Shown here: positions 1 to 8,384 of the stretch, in pieces
Layout: each line of letters opens with the position of its first letter
How positions within the stretch are numbered: position 1 is the first letter of the stretch
Origin: an uncultured SAR116 cluster alpha proteobacterium
GTDB taxonomy: Bacteria > Pseudomonadota > Alphaproteobacteria > Puniceispirillales > Marisalimonadaceae
Direction of reading: 5' to 3'
Assembly (NCBI GenBank): GCA_902550555.1
Contig: CACCZR010000006.1
Span: 22,494 to 86,493, forward strand
DNA: 64,000 nucleotides
The notes under the pieces: model-generated
Databases searched by the model: none
Seen by the model: only the letters and a program-made list of their open reading frames with translations
Told to the model about the DNA's origin: nothing
Position numbers and translations under genes: made by a program

Positions 1-464
1 GCAGATTAAATGGTTTAGAAAAATTTAGTCCTTTAAAAATCATTGTTGATAGAGGATTAAAACTAAATAATGATTACGCTATATTTAAAAACTCAAAAAA
101 AGAAAATTTAATAGTTTATCATAATACTAATGACCAAAAAAAAATAAAAAATTATTCTAAAAATGCTGATTTAATATATATCAAAAATAAAAAAAATTTT
201 CTTAAATTGATTTTAAACGATTTAGCAAATAGAAAAATAAAGAATTTGTTGATTGAAAGTGGTACAGTTTTTTCTACTGAAATAATAAAAGCTAATCTAG
301 TTGATCAAATTGCTTTTTTTAGATCTAATAAAATTATTGGAAATGATGGGTTACCTTTTATTAATAGTTTAAATTTAAAATCAGTTTCGGATAGTATAAA
401 TACGAAAGTTATTAATTTTAGAGTTTTTGATAATGATATTTACGAATTAAGGAGGCTTACTTAA
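1..464 (+). CDS. ribD: RibD C-terminal reductase domain (5' truncated by window edge)
   Basis: Open reading frame continues from the window edge (frame of position 3: RLNGLEKFSPLKIIVDRGLKL...), includes LLIESGTVFSTEII, and is directly followed by ribE-ribBA-ribH. Confidence 0.8.
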   Translation, partial: RLNGLEKFSPLKIIVDRGLKLNNDYAIFKNSKKENLIVYHNTNDQKKIKNYSKNADLIYIKNKKNFLKLILNDLANRKIKNLLIESGTVFSTEIIKANLVDQIAFFRSNKIIGNDGLPFINSLNLKSVSDSINTKVINFRVFDNDIYELRRLT

Positions 465-467
465 TAA

Positions 468-1085
468 ATGTTTTCAGGAATTATTTCAGCTTTAGGAGTT
501 GTTAAAAATATAACATATGACGATATATATTCATTTGATATAGAAATCAAAAAAATCAATTTAGAAGAATTTGAAGAATCAAATAATTTAATTAAAATTG
601 GTTGCTCTATCGCATGTTCAGGTGTTTGTTTAACCTTAACAAAGAAGAAATGGAATATTTTAACTTTTGATGTAAGTAAGGAAACAATGAACAAAACTAA
701 CCTATCTAATTGGAAAATTGGAAACCTTGTAAATTTAGAAAGAGCATTGAGAGTTGGAGATGAAATAGGTGGACATTTTGTCACTGGTCATGTCGATACT
801 GTTCTTGAATTACAAAAGATTATTGAAGAAGATGGTTCTAGAATCTTATATATAAAACTAAATGATGAAATATCTCCATATATTGCTTCTAAAGGTTCAA
901 TTACTATTGAAGGGATTTCTCTTACTGTAAATGAAGTTAATAATGATTATTTCAATGTGAACATTATTCCTTTTACATGGGATAATACAAATTTAAGCAA
1001 AATTAAAGTTCATGATTTTGTAAATGTTGAAATTGATCTACTTTCTAGGTATTTAGTAAATTATCAAAAAAAGAAAGAAAATTAG
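468..1085 (+). CDS. ribE: Riboflavin synthase alpha chain
   Basis: MFSGII start, GGHFVTGHVD and SLTVN motifs; riboflavin cluster context. Confidence 0.95.
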   Translation: MFSGIISALGVVKNITYDDIYSFDIEIKKINLEEFEESNNLIKIGCSIACSGVCLTLTKKKWNILTFDVSKETMNKTNLSNWKIGNLVNLERALRVGDEIGGHFVTGHVDTVLELQKIIEEDGSRILYIKLNDEISPYIASKGSITIEGISLTVNEVNNDYFNVNIIPFTWDNTNLSKIKVHDFVNVEIDLLSRYLVNYQKKKEN

Positions 1086-1086
1086 A

Positions 1087-2184
1087 ATGGAATTATCTAG
1101 TATTGAAGATGTAATTAAGGAAGCTTCTCAAGGAAAAATTTTTATTTTAATTGATGATGAAAATAGAGAAAATGAAGGTGATCTTTGTATTTTAGGTGAT
1201 TTTGTAAATCCTAATGTTATAAATTTTATGGCTACTCATGGTAGAGGTTTGATTTGTTTAGCAATTACTAAAGAACAATCTGATAAATTAGGATTGTCTT
1301 TGATGGAAAGAAGAAATGAATCTAGATATGATACAGCTTTTACTCAGTCAATTGAAGCCGTTCATGGTGTTACAACTGGAATATCAGCATCAGATAGGTC
1401 AATAACAATTAAAACTGCTATAAATGAACAAAATGATGAAAGCCATATCTCTACTCCAGGTCATGTTTTCCCAATTATAGCAAGAAATGGAGGAACTCTA
1501 ATTAGAGCAGGACATACTGAAGCGATAGTTGATATTGCAAAAATTTGTGGATTAAATCCATCCGGTGTTATTTGCGAAATAATGAAAGATAATGGTGAAA
1601 TGGCTAGATTACCTGATTTAAAAAAATTTGCAAAAAAGCATAATTTAAAAATTGGAACAATTGCAGATTTAATTTCTTACAGAAGAAAAAATGAAAATCT
1701 ATTAGTAAGATCATATGAAAAACCATTTAATAGTTCAAAAACTGGATCATGGAGAATAATTGTTTATAAAAGTTTAATAGATGAAGTTGAACATTTAGCT
1801 CTTATAAAAGGAGTTGTAACTTCAAATGATAAAACAATGGTTAGAGTTCATTCATTTAACCCAATTAATGACATTCTAGATGATGTAAGCGCAGATGGTC
1901 AAAATAATTTAATTTTTAAGGCAATGAATAAAATTGATAGAAATAAAAATGGAATAATAATTATAATAAATGATTCATACAAAGATTTTATAAGTAAGAA
2001 GTTAAAAGTTGATGATGAAATTGAACCTAAAGATAATATTGATTTACGTCAATATGGTGTTGGCGCACAAATACTTTCGGACTTAGGAGTAAAAAAAATG
2101 ATCTTATTATCAAATTCTAAAAAAAGGGCTATTGGATTAAAGGGTTTTGATTTGTCCATAGATGAATGGGAGAAATTAGATTGA
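1087..2184 (+). CDS. ribBA: 3,4-dihydroxy-2-butanone-4-phosphate synthase fused to a GTP cyclohydrolase II-like domain
   Basis: RibB motifs DDENRENEGD, ATHGRGLIC, HVFPIIARNGG, RAGHTEA; C-terminal RibA-like RQYGVGAQIL. Confidence 0.93.
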   Translation: MELSSIEDVIKEASQGKIFILIDDENRENEGDLCILGDFVNPNVINFMATHGRGLICLAITKEQSDKLGLSLMERRNESRYDTAFTQSIEAVHGVTTGISASDRSITIKTAINEQNDESHISTPGHVFPIIARNGGTLIRAGHTEAIVDIAKICGLNPSGVICEIMKDNGEMARLPDLKKFAKKHNLKIGTIADLISYRRKNENLLVRSYEKPFNSSKTGSWRIIVYKSLIDEVEHLALIKGVVTSNDKTMVRVHSFNPINDILDDVSADGQNNLIFKAMNKIDRNKNGIIIIINDSYKDFISKKLKVDDEIEPKDNIDLRQYGVGAQILSDLGVKKMILLSNSKKRAIGLKGFDLSIDEWEKLD

Positions 2185-2627
2185 CACATGGAAAATTATT
2201 AATCATAGTTTCTAAGTATTATAAAGATATATCTGAAAATTTGCTAAAGTCTGCAGAAATATTTTTAAAAAATAAATCTATTATTTTTGACGTAATTGAA
2301 GTTCCAGGTGCTTTAGAAATACCTCAAGCATTGAATTTTAATGCAACTCTTTCCAAAGATAAAGCTTTTGTTTATAGAGGTTTTATTGCTTTAGGTTGTA
2401 TAATTAAAGGAGAAACTTATCATTTTGAAATTGTAAGTAATGAAACTAATAGATGCTTGATGAATGTAGCTATTAAAAATTCATTTCCACTGGGAAATGG
2501 AGTAATTACAGCATATAATTATGAACAAGCACTAAAAAGATCTCATGATAAAGGTAAAGAGGCTGCTTTAGCTTGCTATGAATTAATAAAAATCAAAAAT
2601 TACAATAACTATGTTGACAAAGATTGA
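2166..2627 (+). CDS. ribH: 6,7-dimethyl-8-ribityllumazine synthase
   Basis: EVPGALEIPQAL, GCIIKGETYHFEIV; overlaps end of ribBA. Confidence 0.94.
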   Translation: MGEIRLTHGKLLIIVSKYYKDISENLLKSAEIFLKNKSIIFDVIEVPGALEIPQALNFNATLSKDKAFVYRGFIALGCIIKGETYHFEIVSNETNRCLMNVAIKNSFPLGNGVITAYNYEQALKRSHDKGKEAALACYELIKIKNYNNYVDKD

Positions 2628-3073
2628 TTGACAATATTAGACATAAATCTGTAAGAAAAAAAACTGCATCTAGAATTGCTGCTATACAAATTCTATATCT
2701 ACACCATTTTAATGATCAACCTTTAGAAAATTCTATATTAACATTTAATAAATACTATAAAAAATTTCTACTCGAAAAATTAGAAATAAATGTGCTAGAT
2801 GAGAATTTATTGCATATATTATTAAAAAATTTTGATAAAAGAAAATGTTCTTATGACTCAATTATACAAGAACATTTATCAACTAATTGGAAAATTACTA
2901 GATTAGGAACAAATGAACTAAATATTTTGAGACTATCTGTTTTTGAACTTAAATTTTTAAAAAAATTTGATAATAAAACAATTATTAATGAGTATGTTAG
3001 TTTGTTTAATAACTTTTGTGGAGAACCTGATTTTGTAAATGGTTTTTTAAATGGCATCTTAAAAAGTGATTAA
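2624..3073 (+). CDS. nusB: Transcription antitermination factor NusB
   Basis: RKKTASRIAAIQILY start, NELNILRLSVFEL and FVNGFLNGIL; follows ribH. Confidence 0.92.
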   Translation: MIDNIRHKSVRKKTASRIAAIQILYLHHFNDQPLENSILTFNKYYKKFLLEKLEINVLDENLLHILLKNFDKRKCSYDSIIQEHLSTNWKITRLGTNELNILRLSVFELKFLKKFDNKTIINEYVSLFNNFCGEPDFVNGFLNGILKSD

Positions 3074-3080
3074 GTAAATA

Positions 3081-4013
3081 ATGGATGAGTTCGATTTAAT
3101 CAGAAAGTATCTAGTTCCTATTTCATCAACTGAAAGTCAATTTTTATCAAATGATGGAGCTGTTTTTAAACCAAAAATTAATTTAGATTATGTTGTTTCA
3201 ACAGATACTATCGTTGAAAAAATCCACTTCAAAGGCAATGAGTTACCAGAACTTATTGCAAAAAAAGCATTAAGAACAAATTTATCTGATTTAGCTGCAA
3301 TGGCTGCTGACCCTGAATTTTATAGTTTATCAATTAGTGTACCTAAAGTTAAAGCTAGAAGTTTTATAGAAAATTTTGCAAAAGGATTAAAAGAAGATCA
3401 AAAAAAATATAATATCAAATTACTTGGTGGAGATTTAACATCCACGTCTAATTTAATTTCAATTACAATAAATATTATAGGTACTGTTCCAACTGGAAAA
3501 TCTATAAGTAGATCAACTTCAATGACTAATGATCTACTATATGTAACAGGAGTTTTGGGTTTATCAAATATTGGTCTATTAAATTTAAATAAAAATGATA
3601 AACAATATTCAAAAGCTAAATTAAAATACTATTTACCTCAACCTAGGGTAAAGTTTGCTTCTTCTATAAGAAACTTTGTTTCGTCTATGATTGATGTTTC
3701 AGATGGTTTTGTTCAAGATTGTAGACATTTAGCTAGATTATCGAATTTAGAATTTGCAATTAATCTCAAAAATCTACCTATCTCTGATATTAAAATACTT
3801 TCATATAAAAAAAGAATGAATTCAGCTTTAATAGGTGGAGATGACTATGAACTTTTATTTACCTCAGCTCCTAAATATAAAGAAAAAATAAAAAAAATAG
3901 CAAAAACTCATGATTTAAGAGTTACTAATATTGGGTATGTTAAAAATGGAAATAATGGACAAGTTACATCAAATGATAAACCAATAAATTTAAATGCTTA
4001 TAAGCATTTTTAA
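3081..4013 (+). CDS. thiL: Thiamine-monophosphate kinase
   Basis: DEFDLIRKYLVP, SNDGAVF, KALRTNLSDLAAMAADP, GGDLTST, DVSDGFVQD, GGDDYELLFT. Confidence 0.95.
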   Translation: MDEFDLIRKYLVPISSTESQFLSNDGAVFKPKINLDYVVSTDTIVEKIHFKGNELPELIAKKALRTNLSDLAAMAADPEFYSLSISVPKVKARSFIENFAKGLKEDQKKYNIKLLGGDLTSTSNLISITINIIGTVPTGKSISRSTSMTNDLLYVTGVLGLSNIGLLNLNKNDKQYSKAKLKYYLPQPRVKFASSIRNFVSSMIDVSDGFVQDCRHLARLSNLEFAINLKNLPISDIKILSYKKRMNSALIGGDDYELLFTSAPKYKEKIKKIAKTHDLRVTNIGYVKNGNNGQVTSNDKPINLNAYKHF

Positions 4014-4453
4014 TTTTCATTTCTTCTTAAGTTACTTAAAATATTTTTAAAAAATTCGAATGTTTTTCTATCAGATCCTATGGATTTTTCATCTAATTCA
4101 CTTAAGCTAATATTATTAGGCAAAATTTCTTTTTTATAATTAAATTCGATGACTTTGTCGTTTTCATTGTAAAAAATCTCTAAAAAACTTGCTTCATGAA
4201 ACTGATTTACCTTCCCTATTTCTTTTTTCATTACTTGTGAGATATAAAAAACATTCTTATTATCATATGGGTTGGTAAAAGAAGGAAGGCCTAGTGATTT
4301 TATAATAGAAGATTTTGAGGTTTCACCTTTTTTTAGATCAATTTGATTAAAAGATTTTAAATTTGCTCCATGATTTATAATTTCTTTGTCAAATGATAAA
4401 CTACATGATAATAAAAGTAGTATTAGATTGAAATTAAGTAATTTAAAAGCCAT
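4010..4453 (-). CDS. bamE: BamE/SmpA-like outer-membrane assembly lipoprotein
   Basis: Lipoprotein-like N-terminus (LLLLSCS), KKGETSKSSIIKSLGLPSF..., conserved neighbour of the CBP3-plsX locus in alphaproteobacteria. Confidence 0.65.
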   Translation of the reverse strand: MAFKLLNFNLILLLLSCSLSFDKEIINHGANLKSFNQIDLKKGETSKSSIIKSLGLPSFTNPYDNKNVFYISQVMKKEIGKVNQFHEASFLEIFYNENDKVIEFNYKKEILPNNISLSELDEKSIGSDRKTFEFFKNILSNLRRNEN

Positions 4454-4461
4454 TTTATTTT

Positions 4462-4989
4462 ATGTTTTTTAAAAAAAAAAAATATGAAACAGTTCATAAT
4501 GATATTTATCAGAAAATTGTAGAGTTTTCTAGAAATAAAATTTTTTACACTAAATATAAAGTTCCAGATACAATTGATGGTAGATTTGATATGCTTGTAT
4601 TAACAACTGTTATTGTAGTATACAGATTATCCAAAATAAAAAGTAAAGGTACTTATTTATCTCAAAAAATATTTGACATCATTTTTAGAGATTTAGATTT
4701 TTCTCTAAGAGAGTTAGGAGCTGGAGATGTATCAGTTTCAAATAATATGAAAAAATTAATATCTTCATATATGGGTAGGCAAAAAACTTATATTAAAGCT
4801 TTTAAAAATGATGATGAAAAGCTTTTAGAATTGGCTTTTAAAAATAATATATATAGAAACAATGAACAAAAAAGTAATAATATATTAGTATTATCTAAAA
4901 ACATCTTTAGGCTTAATAAAAAATTAGATTTGATAGAAGATAAAAAAATATTAAATGGTGACTTTGAGATTTCAGTTTGTCTTTTATAA
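4462..4989 (+). CDS. Ubiquinol-cytochrome c chaperone (CBP3)-like protein
   Basis: DTIDGRFDMLVL, FRDLDFSLRELGAGDVSVSNNMKKL typical of CBP3/UPF0174-type proteins; position before plsX. Confidence 0.78.
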   Translation: MFFKKKKYETVHNDIYQKIVEFSRNKIFYTKYKVPDTIDGRFDMLVLTTVIVVYRLSKIKSKGTYLSQKIFDIIFRDLDFSLRELGAGDVSVSNNMKKLISSYMGRQKTYIKAFKNDDEKLLELAFKNNIYRNNEQKSNNILVLSKNIFRLNKKLDLIEDKKILNGDFEISVCLL

Positions 4990-5055
4990 AATACTATGTT
5001 GCAATGTTTAATTCTAACTGATAATAATCTTCAATTAATATAATGCGGGGTTTCT

Positions 5056-6075
5056 TTGAAAAAAATTAAGTTGTCATTAGATGCAATGGGTGGAGATCAT
5101 GCACCTGAAATTGTTGTGGAGGGCGCTTCTGAAGCTAAAATAAGATATCCTGATATCGAATTTATTTTTTTTGGTAATAAAAAAATTTTAGAACCACTAA
5201 TAAATGGTAAAAATAATTTATCTGGATCAGAAATTGTACATACAGACGAAGCTATTAATTCAAATGATAAACCTAGCTATGTTATAAGAAGAGGTGCTAA
5301 TACATCAATGGCACTTGCGATAAAGTCAGTTAGAGATAAATCTAATGCGATGGTTTCAGCTGGAAACACTGGTGCTTTAATGGGATTTTCAAAACTTTTT
5401 CTAAAAACAATTTCAGGCATTAATAGACCTGCAATTGTGGCGTGTTTCCCAACAAAACAAGGTGAAGTTTGTATGCTAGATTTGGGTGCAAATATTGAAT
5501 GTGATAAAAATAATTTAATTCAGTTTGCTTTAATGGGACAAGCTTTTGCTAAAATCGTAATTGGAGTAAAAAATCCAAAAGTGAGTTTACTTAATGTAGG
5601 CGAAGAAGAAATAAAAGGATTTAGTTACATTCAAAATGCTTCAGAAACATTAAAAAATCTTAGTAAAATTATTAATTATTGCGGTTACATTGAAGGCGAT
5701 AGAATTACCGAAGGATTAGTTGACGTAATAGTAACCGATGGATTTACAGGTAATATTGCTTTGAAAACAGCAGAAGGTACTGCAGGTTTTTTTACAAATT
5801 CTCTAAAAGAAGCACTGAAAAAATCTATTTTTTCAAAATTAGGCTATTTCTTAGCAAAAAATTCTTTAGAAGGATTTAGAGCACACATGGATCCTAGAAA
5901 GTATAATGGTGCAGTTTTTTTAGGTTTAAATGGTATTGTTGTTAAAAGTCATGGGGGGACGGATTCTTTTGGATTTGCGAATGCTATAGGTGTTGCTTAT
6001 GATATGGCAAAGTATAATTTTATTGAAGATTTAAAGAAAAAATTATCTATTACAACAAAACATCTCGACTTATGA
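5056..6075 (+). CDS. plsX: Phosphate acyltransferase PlsX (TTG start)
   Basis: LSLDAMGGDHAPE, MVSAGNTGALM, DGFTGNIALKTAEG, GLNGIVVKSHGG. Confidence 0.96.
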   Translation: MKKIKLSLDAMGGDHAPEIVVEGASEAKIRYPDIEFIFFGNKKILEPLINGKNNLSGSEIVHTDEAINSNDKPSYVIRRGANTSMALAIKSVRDKSNAMVSAGNTGALMGFSKLFLKTISGINRPAIVACFPTKQGEVCMLDLGANIECDKNNLIQFALMGQAFAKIVIGVKNPKVSLLNVGEEEIKGFSYIQNASETLKNLSKIINYCGYIEGDRITEGLVDVIVTDGFTGNIALKTAEGTAGFFTNSLKEALKKSIFSKLGYFLAKNSLEGFRAHMDPRKYNGAVFLGLNGIVVKSHGGTDSFGFANAIGVAYDMAKYNFIEDLKKKLSITTKHLDL

Positions 6076-7070
6076 AACCAAAGCTTCAAATTTTAATGAC
6101 AGGTATTGGATCTTACCTTCCTAAAAACAAAACTTCTAACATAGATTTAGAAAAGTTTATGGATACGTCAGATGAATGGATTAAAAAAAGAACTGGTATA
6201 AACTTTAGACATTATGTAGAAGATAATGAACTTACTTCAGATATGGGAACCACTGCCGCTAAGTTAGCAATTTTAGATGCTGGTTTAAATTCTAATGATA
6301 TTGACTTAATAATTGTTGCAACTACTACTCCTGATGATACTTTTCCTTCTACAGCAGCTAAAATTCAAAAAAATCTTGGATCTAAAGCAATTTCTTTTGA
6401 CATTCAAGCAGTTTGTGCTGGTTTTATTTATGCAATTTCTGTTGGAGTTGCAATGCTAAGAGATGGTTATGGAAAAAAATGTTTGGTCATTGGTGCAGAC
6501 AGTATGTCTAAATTACTAGATTGGGATGACCGATCAACAGCAGTTCTTTTTGGTGATGGTGCTGGAGCTGTTGTTTTAGAAAATAGTACTTTACAAAATG
6601 AATCTGTTCAAAATGATCAATGGGGTGTGTTAGCAACTAAAATTTTTACTAATGGTGAATATTATGATCTTTTAGGAACTGATGGAGGTGTCTCAAAAAA
6701 TATGAGTACTGGTTTTTTAAGAATGAATGGAAAAGAAATATTTAAACATGCAGTTGATAAATTATCTTCATCACTTTTAATGTGTTTAGAAGAATGCAAC
6801 ATGAACATAAATGACATAGATTGGCTTATCCCTCACCAAGCTAACCAAAGAATAATTAATGCTGTATCAAATAAGGTGAAAATACATCAAAATAAAATAA
6901 TTAGTACTATATCTATTCACGGCAACACCTCAGCTGCATCTATTCCGTTGGCTTTAGATGTTGCAATGAAGAAAGGTAATATTAAAAATGGAAATATATT
7001 AGCGTTACAAGCTATAGGTGGAGGACTTTCTTGGGGGTCTTTAATTTTAAAGATAGGGAAACCAAATTAA
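6072..7070 (+). CDS. fabH: 3-oxoacyl-ACP synthase III
   Basis: DEWIKKRTGI, DIQAVCAGF active-site Cys, IPHQANQRI, GNTSAASIPLAL. Confidence 0.97.
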   Translation: MKPKLQILMTGIGSYLPKNKTSNIDLEKFMDTSDEWIKKRTGINFRHYVEDNELTSDMGTTAAKLAILDAGLNSNDIDLIIVATTTPDDTFPSTAAKIQKNLGSKAISFDIQAVCAGFIYAISVGVAMLRDGYGKKCLVIGADSMSKLLDWDDRSTAVLFGDGAGAVVLENSTLQNESVQNDQWGVLATKIFTNGEYYDLLGTDGGVSKNMSTGFLRMNGKEIFKHAVDKLSSSLLMCLEECNMNINDIDWLIPHQANQRIINAVSNKVKIHQNKIISTISIHGNTSAASIPLALDVAMKKGNIKNGNILALQAIGGGLSWGSLILKIGKPN

Positions 7071-7106
7071 GAAAATTCTTGTAAGGATAATGATTTCAAT
7101 TATTAT

Positions 7107-7397
7107 ATGATAATGAGCAAAACTTGGACAAAAAATGATTTGATAGAAAAAATTCATATGGAAATTGGAATTTCATTATCGGATTCTTCTAAAATTTTTG
7201 AAGAAATAATTGAAGAAATTTTATCTTCACTTGAACATGGTAATGATGTAAAGATCTCTAATTTTGGTACGTTTTCTGTAAAAAAGAAAAATTCTAGAAT
7301 AGGTAGAAATCCAAAAACAGGAGACGAGAAAGAAATTACGGCAAGAAATGTAATTTCTTTTTATCCTTCAAAAGCAATGAAAAATAAAATTTCATAA
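7107..7397 (+). CDS. ihfA: Integration host factor alpha subunit / HU family
   Basis: VKISNFGTFSVKKKNSRIGRNPKTGDEKEITARNVISFYPS; follows plsX-fabH as in many alphaproteobacteria. Confidence 0.92.
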   Translation: MIMSKTWTKNDLIEKIHMEIGISLSDSSKIFEEIIEEILSSLEHGNDVKISNFGTFSVKKKNSRIGRNPKTGDEKEITARNVISFYPSKAMKNKIS

Positions 7398-7400
7398 ACT

Positions 7401-7754
7401 ATGACAGAAAATAGTTCATACTACACAATATCAAACGTATCTGAAAAATTACGAATACCACCCCATGTGTTAAGATTTTGGGAAAAAAAATTTAATTTTG
7501 TAAAGCCAAAAAAAACTCAAACTGGTAGGAGATATTACTCTAATCAAGATATTGTTAACTTAGAAATTATAAAAGATTTATTGCATAATAAAGGTTACAC
7601 AATACCTGGAGCGATTAAGTATATGAAAAATAATAATGAATTAAAAGATCATAAATTAGATCATTTAAATTTAAGTAATGAATCATTAATTAATGAAATA
7701 AACAAAACCTCTAATTTAATCATAATTGCAAAAAACATTCTTAAAAAATATTAA
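7401..7754 (+). CDS. MerR-family transcriptional regulator
   Basis: YYTISNVSEKLRIPPHVLRFWEKKF...RRYYSNQDI helix-turn-helix; conserved position after ihfA. Confidence 0.9.
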   Translation: MTENSSYYTISNVSEKLRIPPHVLRFWEKKFNFVKPKKTQTGRRYYSNQDIVNLEIIKDLLHNKGYTIPGAIKYMKNNNELKDHKLDHLNLSNESLINEINKTSNLIIIAKNILKKY

Positions 7755-7762
7755 TTAAATAT

Positions 7763-7839
7763 CGGGTTATAGCGCAGCTTGGTAGCGCATCCGTCTGGGG
7801 GGCGGAAGGTCGCAGGTTCAAATCCTGCTAACCCGACCA
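7763..7839 (+). tRNA. tRNA-Pro(GGG), CCA encoded
   Basis: Cloverleaf assembled by eye: acceptor CGGGTTA/TAACCCG, anticodon stem TCCGT/GCGGA with loop CTGGGGG (anticodon GGG), T-arm GCAGG TTCAAAT CCTGC, 3' ACCA. Confidence 0.95.
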
Positions 7840-7900
7840 TATATCATTTTGTCGAATCCGTTATCAGACAACATTCTGCAATGTTTCTTACAAATTTTAA

Positions 7901-7930
7901 GTGGACTTTAGTGGACTGTAGAGGACATCA
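7901..7930. repeat. Three tandem imperfect 10-bp repeats GTGGACTTTA / GTGGACTGTA / GAGGACATCA
   Basis: Direct reading of the sequence just downstream of tRNA-Pro. Confidence 0.8.
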
Positions 7931-7940
7931 ACAGCACGAA

Positions 7941-7988
7941 TTGTGCTGTTAGCACGAAAATAAGGGTATTAACAGCACAAGTTTTTTT
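7941..7988 (+). terminator. Stem-loop followed by a T-run; rho-independent terminator-like
   Basis: TTGTGCTGTTA (7941-7951) is a perfect 11-nt reverse complement of TAACAGCACAA (7970-7980); followed by G then eight T. Confidence 0.6.
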
Positions 7989-8155
7989 TGTTGAATTTGT
8001 TGAATTTTATTTAATCAACATTGTTTTATATAAAAACTTTCTTTAAAAGATCTAATAATTGATAGGTAAGTATTTTTAAGCATAATCAACAACACAAATC
8101 ATTTTGTCGATTTGCTCTACAAACATTGTTTTCATAAAATAAATTAATACGCTTG

Positions 8156-8174
8156 AATCCTACTAACCCGACTA
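8156..8174 (+). repeat. Degenerate second copy of the tRNA-Pro 3' end
   Basis: AATCCTACTAACCCGACTA matches 17/19 positions of the tRNA 3' end AATCCTGCTAACCCGACCA (7821-7839). Confidence 0.8.
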
Positions 8175-8384
8175 AAAAAATGTTTTACAAACCTCAAATC
8201 AGTAAACATTTTTATTAACAACTTAGATTTTTTACTTTAAAGATTGATTTGAATATTGTTAGACTAGATAAATTATTTATTTTAATAAGTATTGATTAAG
8301 TATAATTATTAAAGAATTTACTAGTTAATTTTTAATTAATTAGATAAGTGTGTCTGATTAACATTTGCAGCGTATGGATGATTT

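Noticed and set aside
461-784. 107-aa antisense ORF over ribE
   Set aside because: Fully inside a strongly supported gene; no recognisable domain.
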